Assembly: GCA_009746045.1 (NCBI GenBank)
Contig: RPFO01001483.1
Location: 22,501-86,500, forward strand
DNA length: 64,000 nt
DNA from: Mesostigma viride
Lineage: Eukaryota; Streptophyta; Mesostigmatophyceae; Mesostigmatales; Mesostigmataceae
Direction of reading: 5' to 3'
This document shows positions 55,175 through 64,000 of the stretch, in pieces. Positions within the stretch are counted from its first letter, which is position 1. Each line of letters opens with the position of its first letter. Below the pieces are notes generated by a model. It worked only from the letters and a program-made list of their open reading frames with translations, searched no databases and was not told the DNA's origin. A program made the translations under genes and the position numbers.

Positions 55175-58100
55175 TCAATCCATCTGGTGCCACGCCCCCA
55201 CGGCCATGAAGACCAGGTAGAGCGCCACCTGGCAGCACCCCACGGCACGCGTGATCCTCCCCCCACTGAGCGGGATGGCAACTGCCGCCAGCACCAAACT
55301 TGCCAGCAAGAAGCCGAGTGTGATAACCACCGAGGCATCCGAGGGGAGCACGAACGGTTGTGGGTAGCTCGCCGAGGTCGCCAGCATTAACGACAACCCG
55401 AGGCCGACCAGCATGTTGAACATGGGGCCCGCATACGACCCCGTGATGGCCATCTCGGCCTCCCCCCCCTTTGCGATGGTGATGTTGGAGACCAGGTCGC
55501 CGATCGAGTTTCCCCACGCGAGCACGGTGAGGCCCAGCAGCGCGGGGCGGATGCCCAGGATGACCCCGAGCGCGACAAGTGTCGCGACCAGCTCGTTCGC
55601 AATCAGATAGATCCACACCACGCTCATCACAAAGCCCCACAGGACCCACACGAGCGAGACCAGCCGGCCGCTCGGCGGGCGCTCCTTGGACAGCACCGCA
55701 AGGCTCACCGCGCCGACCGTGCCCCCCAGGATCAGCACCATGGCCCACAGGGGGAGTCCCTGGAGCGGCTCGTCCCTGGGGTGCCCCCAGAGCACCGCCA
55801 GTAGCAGCGGGCTCATCGCCGCCGCGAGCGATGTGCGCATGCGGCTCCACCCGGCCTCTCTTATGCTAGGCACCGTGAGCTGTCTCGGGAGCACCAGCAG
55901 GACGTGGTAGGCAAGCCACGCCGCCTTGCGCGGGTGCCACGGTGGCAGACCCGCCAGGTCATCTTCTTGCTCATCCGACCAACCCCAGAGCGGGCGCACG
56001 GCGGAACCGCGGCCACCGTCTGCCTCTCTACCGTCCCTTATACTGGCATCGGACGCGAAAATGGACACGTGGGCGTTCCACATCCACTGTGGGAGCGTGT
56101 GGCCGTGAAGCGCGTATTGACCCAGGTGGTGGACGCCCAGGAATTGGAGCTGTTCGTCCCAAGCGGCACCACCACCTCCGCCACTGATGGCATCCGGCAC
56201 GCCCTCGGGTCCTGAGGCGCCACCACCTGGCGCAGATGCCAGCGGGACGAGAAGCAGGTTTGCGTCGCGCTTGCCTCGTTCCTGGGAGGCGCGTCGCCGC
56301 TCCAGGGTGATCACGTAGGCAACGTAGGCGGCGTAGAGGGAGGTGAAGGCGAGCGCGTGGTAGAAATGGACAATGCCACTGCGTGCGAGGATGAGCGCCA
56401 GGAGCGCCTGTGGGTGGAAGAATCCGATTGGTGGGTTGAAAAAGATGGGGACGGAACGCGGTGGTTACCATCAAGGATGTACATAAAAAAGCTTCTTCTC
56501 CCATGAAGTATGTGGTGTTGCTAAAAGTCGCTTGTAATGCTGTTTCTCACCGGTGTTGATGTTCCACGGTGTTGACCACGAGGACAACAGCGCGGCTGTC
56601 GTGGGTGCTGGGACGGACGGGGCGGGAGATAGCCATTGTAAGCGTGGGCCCAGGAGAGCAAGCGGGGAGGAGGGGAGGAGGGGAGGAGGGGAGGAGGGAG
56701 GAGGGGAGGAGGGGAGGAGGGGAGGAGGGGAGGAGGGGAGGAGGGGAGGAGGGAGGAGGGGAGGAGGGGAGGAGGGGAGGAGGGGAGGAGGGGAGGAGGG
56801 AGGAGGGGAGGAGGGGAGGAGGGGAGGAGGGGAGGAGGGGAGGAGGGGAGGAGGAGGAGGGGAGGAGGGAGGAGGGGAGGAGGGGAGGAGGGGAGGAGGG
56901 GAGGAGGGGAGGAGGGGAGGAGGGGAGGAGGGGAGGAGGGGAGGAGGGGAGGAGGGGAGGGGAGGAGGGGAGGAGGGGAGGAGGGAGGAGGGGAGGAGGG
57001 GAGGGGAGGAGGGGAGGGGAGGAGGGGAGGAGGGGAGGAGGGGAGGAGGGAGGAGGGGAGGAGGGGAGGGGGGAGGAGGGGAGGAGGGGAGGAGGGGAGG
57101 AGGGGAGGAGGGGAGGAGGGGAGGAGGGGAGGGGAGGAGGAGGGGGGAGGAGGGGAGGAGGGGGAGGGAGGAGGGAGGAGGGGAGGAGGGGAGGAGGGGA
57201 GGAGGGGAGGAGGAGGGGAGAAGTCCATGAATGCCTGCGATGGCGTGGTGTAAGAGAAGGCGCCAGCTGCAAAGGCCATTTCCGCCTTAACAACCTATGC
57301 CATGCAAACAACCAGCACCGCAACTGCCCTCTTCCCGAAGTGGACACCAACACGCGCCCATTGTGATCTGTTTGCTTCCCACCCAAAGACAGCGGAGAGC
57401 GAGCTGAACACATCCGAGTGACCACGTCAGGCATGTGGCAAACACCCCCAGCACGACCAGCTGTCTAAAGACCAGCTGAAAAAAGTGTGAACCAAGCATG
57501 AGAAGTTTCCTACATGGGAGCGGTTGCCTTAGGGGAAATGGGTACCCAATCGAGAAATCAGCACCCTGGGACCATGGGCATCACATGACGTGCGCGTGGT
57601 TCGTAATACTCGGTGGTGCACTGGGGCTCCACCAACGCTCAACAAGGATACAGGAATCAACCAATCCATCACTCCAATGCAGTAAGGAGGAGCATAGGCC
57701 CAGGGAAACAAGACATCCATGCCCGCACAGATCCCAGCCAGAGGGGCTATCGGCTGTACGACTGGCCTAAGGTGCAAGCCACACTATCGCAGCCTGCCTG
57801 CACACAGACCAGCTTGTCGAGAATGAAGCAGCCGTTTGCAGCAAGGTGTGTGGGCGCGCATGCACACCGGTGTGACGAGCTCTAACTTGTACGACAAGCT
57901 TACAGTACCAACCACAACAGCGCTGCCTGCACATACCAGCGTGACGAGAATGAAGCAGCCAACGTTGGACAGGAACGCGCGCTGGTTCAGCTCAATCTCC
58001 CTTCCGCTGATGGCGACTGCCCCGCACACGATGAGTGTGACAAAGACGGCCGCACCCAGCACGCTGTTTAGCCCCACGTCCCCCGCGCCCGCACCCATGA

Positions 58101-59725
58101 AGGAGGCCACGGAGGCAAACACGTCCGGCGCGCCGTTCCCAAGTGGCAGCAGCGTGACGCCCGCTAGAATAGGGGACAGCTGGAGCAGGTCTGAGAGGGG
58201 GGGGTGGGGGTTGCCGGGGGGGGGGGGAGGAGCGTCCATGTGGGTTGGGGTGTCGGTCGGCATGTATGCTGTTAAGTGTGCATACAGGTCATGGAGCAAT
58301 TCATCCTAAACATTTATTTAATTATTTATTTATTATGAAGAACACATCAAAATTGAGTTTATTTAGAAGTTGGAATGAGCACGCATGATGATGTCATGCA
58401 CAGCACGGGTGATGATGTCATGCACAGCACGACCGCAATCCCATCTTGCAGGCTGTGCAGCACTGTGAATCACCTCCGTCAACCGCAAAGTTCCAACCTC
58501 CAGCCTCCCACCACCTGACTCCAACCGGCAACGGGCCCATCGGGTACGACACATTGACGACATGCGACCCAGGGGGAGGCAGACGTGTGCGTACAAGGGA
58601 GGGGGAGGCACCCAAGCGCATCAAAAGGATTGGACGATTCAAGGGTGGATGTATGCACTTAAGGATGAATTAATGGACCAAAGGATAGGTTAAATGGACT
58701 TAGGGATGGACTTCTCGACTAGTGGAGTAAGATAGATAGAGCCGCTGCAAGCGAGGCCTGGTGCACAAGACGCTTTAGCAAGACGGAAGGCCTTGAAAAG
58801 CGACAGGGTTCTACCCGCCATCCTCCCGGGCAAATACCCTCAGGGCAAGTTGGAACGGCCTCTCCTGGACCAAACATTTCATGTCCCGCGTGCCTTCGCT
58901 TGCTTCGCACTCATCAACCCTCGGTCCGATTCCTCTTCTCCTTATGAAAACACTGCACTTTAGCAACAGCTGCAACTTCTCTCCTGCCCTTCCTCTATCG
59001 TGACGTAACCAACCCCGACGTTTCCACCGTTTCCATCCTTTCCTTCGTTATAACGAGATACATGCCGACGAGGAGTTGACGGACGGGCAAGAACAGACAG
59101 TCTACCACGCCTGGGACGCGTCTTGTAACCTTGGGTCTCGAAAGGGCCAACAGCCGCTTGTCCATGATGAACTACCATCCCATTCGTGCCCTGAACACGC
59201 CTGTGCAGTTACCCCACGTCAATCGCAACCAATCCGATGTCATTGAACAAAGACTGGGTAGTACGTGTTTAGACAACAGGGAGGCTCACCTGCCAGTTGC
59301 TCAAGAGACGGGCAGAAGTGGTCGGCCGCCGTGTTCCCCAAAAGGAAGAACAGTATCAGAAGCCACGAGGTGATGCATACAAGCGACAGCCTGGGCCAGT
59401 TGCGTAGGGTGCAGTAACGAAGGGATAGGTACTCGATGTACGTGCCCGAACGGCATGCAGGGGTGGTGAGAACGAAACTGCATGACCCGGCTTTCCCATT
59501 ATGCTTGCTTATGTCTGAGCAAGGGATGTCGTCGCTGTCTGGAGTAGGGCCAGTTGAATTATTCTCTACAGCTTGCAGCAGTTGCCTTGCCCCAGAGCTC
59601 CCTGATAATTCCTCTAGAAACTCACCACCTCTTCCGATTCCATAAATCTGGCTGTAAAATAAAACGAACAAAGGAATAGCGCACAAAAGATACGGCGTCC
59701 CTTTTCTCGACCGTTTCACCGTCAT
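55175..59725 (-). CDS. Plant-type cation/Ca2+ exchanger (CCX family)
   Basis: Three exons join in frame to 640 residues: 59725-59290, 58190-57937, 56407-55175, GT-AG with phases 1 and 0. CCX proteins are multi-pass membrane antiporters exchanging Na+/K+/Ca2+ across endomembranes or the plasma membrane. The N-terminus has a hydrophobic start, Cys residues and a first helix bundle ending LLGNTAADHFCPSLEQLA (near residue 145). The alpha-1 repeat spans the first junction: ILAGVTLLPLGNGAPDVFAS (GNGxPD). The alpha-2 repeat at about 522-560 reads GLTVLAWGNSIGD, then YAGPMFNMLVGLG. These paired acidic repeats bind the cation. The loop between halves is Gly/Ala-rich and long. Start: the ATG at 59,725 precedes a basic-then-hydrophobic signal-like segment. 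Intron 2 holds a 560-bp purine/pyrimidine tract and a partial copy of the exon 2 end. Transported ions are not predictable here. Confidence 0.92.
56663..57221. repeat. (GGGGA/GGA)n purine tract in CCX intron 2
   Basis: About 560 bp of GGGGAGGA-type repeats on the plus strand. On the sense (minus) strand of the CCX gene it is pure pyrimidine (TCCCC). Arg/Gly/Glu and Ser/Pro frames are artefacts. Confidence 0.97.
57797..57833 (-). repeat. Partial copy of CCX exon 2 end within intron 2
   Basis: In sense orientation it repeats GGCTGCTTCATTCTCG and CTGGT(C)TGTGTGCAGG. The true exon/donor is at 57,961-57,924 (GGCTGCTTCATTCTCGTCAC, donor CTG/GTATGTG). The copy keeps a GT at the donor position. Confidence 0.7.
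58391..58440. repeat. 25-bp direct duplication in CCX intron 1
   Basis: GATGATGTCATGCACAGCAC occurs twice in tandem. Confidence 0.8.
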
Positions 59726-60528
59726 TTCGTATAATTAACTGTTAAGAAGTGACGCGAAAGAGTGACTCGATGTCCGCATGCCCGCAAATTTGCCACATCG
59801 TCATCCCCCGAACCCGTAGACGTTGCTGCTACTATTTACAAAATCCCAACATGAACCAGAAACAGCCCTTAAATTGGGGTGCATGCTGGCGATCAAGATA
59901 TCAACGAGACCGTGGCAGCCATCACTTTTTGATGACGGGACTGCTCTGCTTGCATCGTTTTGCCAAGACGAAGGTGATGCGCGAACCGTCCGGCCACTGG
60001 CGCGTTTGGGCCTGCCACTTGGCTCGTACCGCGCCCACCGTATCTCGCCCAGGGACGTTTCTAAAAGTTCGATCCCGGGTGTGTTCCGGACCACCAGGTG
60101 GATTAAGTTAACTGCGAGAAATGTACACAGTGGAGACGGCTATGGCCAGATGCCAGCCATCAAACGCGACCGGCAGCTCTGTGGACAGTTACGTACCAAT
60201 ATCGTCGCCGCACTGCAAAAAGGGTCGGCTGTCTATTGCCTTTTTCGCCACTGACGCCAGTGTGCATTACAAGGGGATTACGAAAGCGTTGGACAGTAAT
60301 ATTTCCCTGCTTTCTTGGGTTCCTGTTGGAGTTTAAAAAGCCGCTTACTTAGTCGAGTCTCCCGTTTGCGAACAGAAAGATCGAGGCAGAGTTAAGCGGG
60401 CGCTTGGTAAACACTGACATACTAATATTTTCCTGGGTCGACCTGTTAGATATGGCTAGTTTAGAATGTTCTATACCTCTGTAGGAACTAAGCTGTAAAT
60501 AGCAGACGCACGAAATTCATTTTCGACC
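59726..60528. other. Divergent promoter region between CCX and eIF3j genes
   Basis: 800 bp separate two divergent start codons, so it may act as a bidirectional promoter. No clear TATA box or other element is defined by eye; short frames here look spurious. Confidence 0.4.
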
Positions 60529-63485
60529 ATGGACGAGTGGGGTGAGTCCTCTTGTTCCATTCAGCTAGAGAGCAGCGCTAGCAGTTTTCCCTTGGGGGGA
60601 TATTCTGTTTCAGCGAGCCTCAGTCGCGTCCAGCATGTCTGGGTATACTTTCCGCTGACTTTAGCGAGCCTCAATCGCGTCCAGTATGTGTGGGTATACT
60701 TTCCGCTGATTTGCCGAGTGACGCTGTGACGCCTTTCATGGACGTGTTTTTTTCCCGAGCAGACGCTGAGGATTTCGAGCCCGTGCTCCCGGCGGTGCCC
60801 GCCGCGGCTGCCACCAAGCAAAGCAAATGGGAAGGGGAGGACGAAGAAGAGGAGCCCGTGAAGGAGGAGAACACGGAGTCTAAGCCCGTGGTGGGTATCA
60901 GAACGATGTAATCCCCTTGTGACGATAGTCCGAAATATCTTTAGCACGCTTTGTAAGCCGGAAAAAAAAGTGCAGCCTTTTTTCTTTCGGCATGATAGTT
61001 TCTTGGCTCCTCACTGGTGCATACTTGCCTTGTTACCTTGTGTTCTCCTAGCGTCACCAGTCCCCACCTGGTACAGCCAGCGGTCATGGGTCATGGGGCG
61101 TGTGTGCGAGAGGCAGGGGTTGGGGGCCGGGGGCCATCGATTGAACCCCTACAGTTGTATGTGCATAATAGCGACTCATCCTCCCCCTAACGAGGGCTGC
61201 TGTGGTGCTGTTAAACTGAGCGCCGCGGTACCCACAGGGTGGGCATCATAAGGACACTAGCGTTGATGGTGAGGCCTGGTTAGCAGTCTGCCCCGCATGT
61301 ACGTGCGGAGTTAAGGTTGGGGGGCGTATGACCTACTCCAAATTTGTACCTTCTTCCCTGTAAGAGGGGGGCCAATGTGACTTTCGTAGCAGTAAGAGGG
61401 GCACAGGATACTAGCAATGGATACCAGCATCTCCATCCTTAGCGGCTTGCATCGCTGCTCCGTTCATTGGTGGCTATCCAAGTCCCCCCCCCAGAGCACA
61501 TCGCTTTTTGGCCTTGGCGTGTGTTGCGCTGTTTGTAGACAAGCAGTGGTGCTCACAGTTGCGCTGTGTGTTTGACGGAGTGGTCCAGCTGTCCGACAAA
61601 TGGGAGGTGAGCATGAGGTGGCTGGTAGAACGTGAGAGCGCTGTCGCTGCCTCCGTGCATGTGTGGTGTTCCTAGTTATGGATCGTATCTGTCTCTCATT
61701 GGCCGTTCCTCGGCACTGCCCCTCACAATGTGCTTGCTCCGCGGTTGCTCCGTGGTCGCCATGTGTCCTTGACCAGGAGAAGAAGGAGAAGAAGAAGAAG
61801 AAGGACAAGGCGGCGGTGGTGCTCGACCCTGAGAATGCACTGCTGGACCCTGTGGAGGAGAAGCTGCGGCAGCAGAGGTGCGCGACGCACGCACACACAC
61901 ACACACACACACACAGCCGCTGTTGTGAATGGAAGCTACCCCGTGTAGCCGCTAGTGGTTGAGGACCAGCCCTGGGTTGCTTTATTCACCACCCTGGTGT
62001 TTGTGGTGTTTCCATGTTAAGATGTTTTTAGCAGACTGCAACGCGTTTCGCATTTTCGTTTCCAGTTCCCAGCGCGGTGTTGTGTTAGGCGTGTCTGGTC
62101 ACTGCCGCCGTCTGAACCGTGGGCAATCGCGGACATGCCGACCAGGCAACCCTGTTGGTAGCAACTCGGGGACAGTCGGGTAGCACTCTGTGGCTCAGTG
62201 TCGAAGCGGCTCTGTCACGTGTCGTTTCTGGCATGCGGCCGCTCAGGATTGGCAGCATGGCGATGTGTTATGTCGTCATTCGTGGTTTTCGTCTGATGTA
62301 CCTGTCCAGCGATCGTAAATCAGGAGAACCCCCCTTTTTAAGCTGGTCAGGCTTATCCACTGCCATAGTGCAATTTTTGTGTGCCATGTGCGTGTGCGAA
62401 TGGGTTGTCCATGCTCACATGCGTGGGTGTACGTGTCTGGGCGACCACCCCCCAGGCTGGTGGAGGAGGCAGACTACAAAGCCACACAGGAGCTGTTCAA
62501 GGGGACCAGCGGCGCGGCCAAGAGCATCGACGACTTCATCCCGAAGACGCTGGCCGACTTCCAAGCGCTCGGCGAGTTGGTGGCCGCCAAGGTCACGCCC
62601 TTTGAGGTGGGTGGTGGTGAAAAGGCTGCGCCCTTTGAGGTGGTGGGGGGGGAAATGGTCACGCCCTTTCAGGTGGGTGTGGGGAAAAGGTCACGCCCTT
62701 TCAGGTGGGTGTGGGGAAAAGGTCACGCCCTTTCAGGTGGGTGTGGGGAAAAGGTCACGCCCTTTCAGGTGGGTGTGGGGAAAAGGTCACGCCCTATGAG
62801 GTGGGTGTGGGGAAAAGGTCACGCACTTTCAGGTGGGTGGGTGGGTGGGTGGGTGGGTGGGTGGGTGGGTGGGTGGGTGGGTGGGTGGGTGGGCGGGCCG
62901 GCGGGCGGGCGGGCGGGCGGGCGTGGGCGGGCGGGCGGGCGGGCGCGCGGGCTCGTTCTTTCCTCCTCTTCACGCTTTCAACCCCCCTATGGGCCACTGC
63001 GTGCGTTCTGTCACCCGGTGCTGGCATGCCCTGTCCCTTCGCCTTCGCCTCTGCGCAGAAAGAGCCTCCAGCCCTCCACTAGCTGGGGTAGGGACCAAGG
63101 GCCCCCTTCATGGCACTCCACCATTGCTGTCACCCTCCTCGCACTGGCATCCCCTCTTTATCACTATATGCATGCTCTCTTGAGCGTGCGCGGAAGAGCC
63201 TCCACCACATGGAGCTGCCTTCACGCTCCGCTTGTCCCCCGGGTGCGTGCAATCCCACCGTGGCTAACAAATGCATGGCCCGCCACGCCCCCACGGTCCC
63301 CTCTGTGCGCGCGCAGAAGAGCCTCCACTACCTGGAGCTGCTCAAGGCGCTCGTGCGCGCGGCCACGGCGGGCATCAACTCGGAGAAGGTCAAGGAGCTG
63401 GGCGCGTCGGTCACGGTGATCGCCAACAACAAGCTCAAGGATGAGAAGGCCGCGCACGGGGAGGGCAAGAAGAAGAAGACGGCAG
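60529..63485 (+). CDS. Translation initiation factor eIF3 subunit j (3' end beyond window)
   Basis: Five exons join in phase: 60529-60541, 60763-60890 (or 60887), 61777-61877, 62456-62606, 63317-63485. The product starts MDEWDAEDFEPVLP, the acidic Trp-containing N-terminus typical of eIF3j, then SKWEGEDEEEE. A Lys-rich segment (EKKEKKKKKDK) and the plant-like DPVEEKLRQQRLVEEADYKA follow, then SIDDFIPKTLADFQALGELV and KSLHYLELLKALVRAATAGI, ending in a Lys block. eIF3j binds the 40S decoding centre and helps eIF3 join the ribosome. The last exon (usually ending DDFM-like) is not visible and must lie past 63,485, probably outside the window. Intron 4 (62,607-63,316) contains tandem copies of the exon 4 donor and pseudo-copies of the exon 5 acceptor. 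Confidence 0.9.
61893..61913 (+). repeat. Short (CA)n run just after eIF3j exon 3
   Basis: About ten CA units beginning 15 bp after the exon 3 donor. Confidence 0.9.
62591..62835 (+). repeat. 32-bp minisatellite built from the eIF3j exon 4 splice donor
   Basis: Eight units including the exon's own: GGTCACGCCCTTTGAG/GTGGGTG in the exon, then intronic copies GGTCACGCCCTTTCAG/GTGGGTG with spacer TGGGGAAAA. Each unit keeps the GT and most also gain a TTTCAG, an acceptor-like hexamer. Confidence 0.92.
62832..62952 (+). repeat. (GGGT)n then (GGGC)n array in eIF3j intron 4
   Basis: Begins directly inside the last donor-like unit (CAGGTGGGTG continues as GGGT repeats), then changes to GGGC/GCGG repeats. 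Confidence 0.95.
63051..63240 (+). repeat. Pseudo-copies of the eIF3j exon 5 acceptor
   Basis: GCGCAGAAAGAGCCTCCAG at 63,053-63,071 and GTGCGCGGAAGAGCCTCCAC at 63,185-63,205 (continuing CACATGGAGCTG) resemble the true junction GCGCGCAG/AAGAGCCTCCAC at 63,309-63,328. Confidence 0.75.
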
Positions 63486-64000
63486 GTGAGGATGGCAGCG
63501 ATGGCAGGCATCTCAAGGCAGCCGCTAGAATATGATGGTCTTGTATGCGTGAGGGGCAGTTTCTCAGTAGAAGACTGTGGGTGAGATGTAGCAATGGCTT
63601 GGCAAGGAGGCAAGCACTTGTAACTTCTATGAACGCGCGGGGGTGTGGCAGCGGTATCTGTGGCAAGGGGGGTTGTCACAGGGGGCTTATGCTGGCCGCA
63701 GCATTGTGCATGTATAGCCTAAGAGGGAACCTCTCAGAGGATCTGCATCCCTTGCTGCCTTCTGATTGCTTGGGGAATGTTCCTGCTGCAAGTCTTGTTC
63801 TTCTTTTCATTGATCAGGTGATCGGTGGCTGTGGCGGTTTTTCTTTCTCATTGTGCCCTCGCGTACTTGTGTTCAGATTTTTGCGGCCGCCCAGTTGTCG
63901 CACGCGCTTGGTGGTGTGGATTGTTGGAGTGGTTGGTGGGAATCGGGGGTCTATAGGATGGCGCCATTGGCAAGCTTGCCTGCCTGACAGATGTTACGTG
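63486..64000 (+). other. eIF3j intron 5, incomplete
   Basis: Starts with GTGAGG after the last codon of exon 5. No further exon with an eIF3j C-terminus seen before the window ends. Confidence 0.5.

Noticed and set aside
56521-57434. Arg-Gly-Gly-Glu or Ser-Pro-Pro-Leu repeat proteins
   Set aside because: Products of the purine tract in CCX intron 2.

Overview
The window reads as nuclear DNA of a green-lineage eukaryote, most likely a (streptophyte) alga. It has spliced genes with GT-AG introns and GC-rich exons. It also carries a WRC-domain protein and a plant-type CCX cation/Ca2+ exchanger. Introns are loaded with long simple repeats, and about half the window is transposable elements. I cannot name the species.

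Layout, left flank (1-15.8 kb): a minus-strand WRC-domain, Gln/Gly-rich putative transcription regulator (382-4965) stands divergent from a plus-strand Rab-like small GTPase (7275-12205, four exons joined in frame). The GTPase has Leu at the position of the catalytic Gln. Repeat-rich intergenic DNA follows.

Centre (15,839-42,689): a four-level transposon nest. Level 1 is a full-length 3.5-kb R2-type non-LTR retrotransposon (C2H2 finger, RT, CCHC, restriction-like endonuclease) with a 12-bp target-site duplication. Level 2 is a 23.3-kb CACTA-type DNA transposon splitting level 1 (56-bp TIRs, 2-bp TSD); its empty site can be read in a second retrotransposon copy at 50,768-53,686. Level 3 is a 919-bp TA-flanked MITE, plus a second, unrelated 5.9-kb CACTA element (CACTAGGAACTC ends, 2-bp TSD) that carries a DUF4216-like ORF. 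Level 4 is a 1.7-kb TIR element inside the inner CACTA. The large outer CACTA also holds a 995-bp (ATGG)n array, long-stem hairpins, minisatellites and two unrecognised candidate genes, but I found no recognisable transposase in it.

Right flank (42.7-64 kb): fragments of an L1-ORF1p-like protein, SINE-like repeats with (TTAA)n tails, and the truncated second R2-type copy. Then come a minus-strand CCX cation exchanger (55,175-59,725, three exons resolved) and a plus-strand eIF3 subunit j gene (60,529 to past 63,485) running off the window. The host genes look like unrelated housekeeping or regulatory genes rather than a pathway. A recurring feature of their introns is tandem copying of exon edges, splice sites included.
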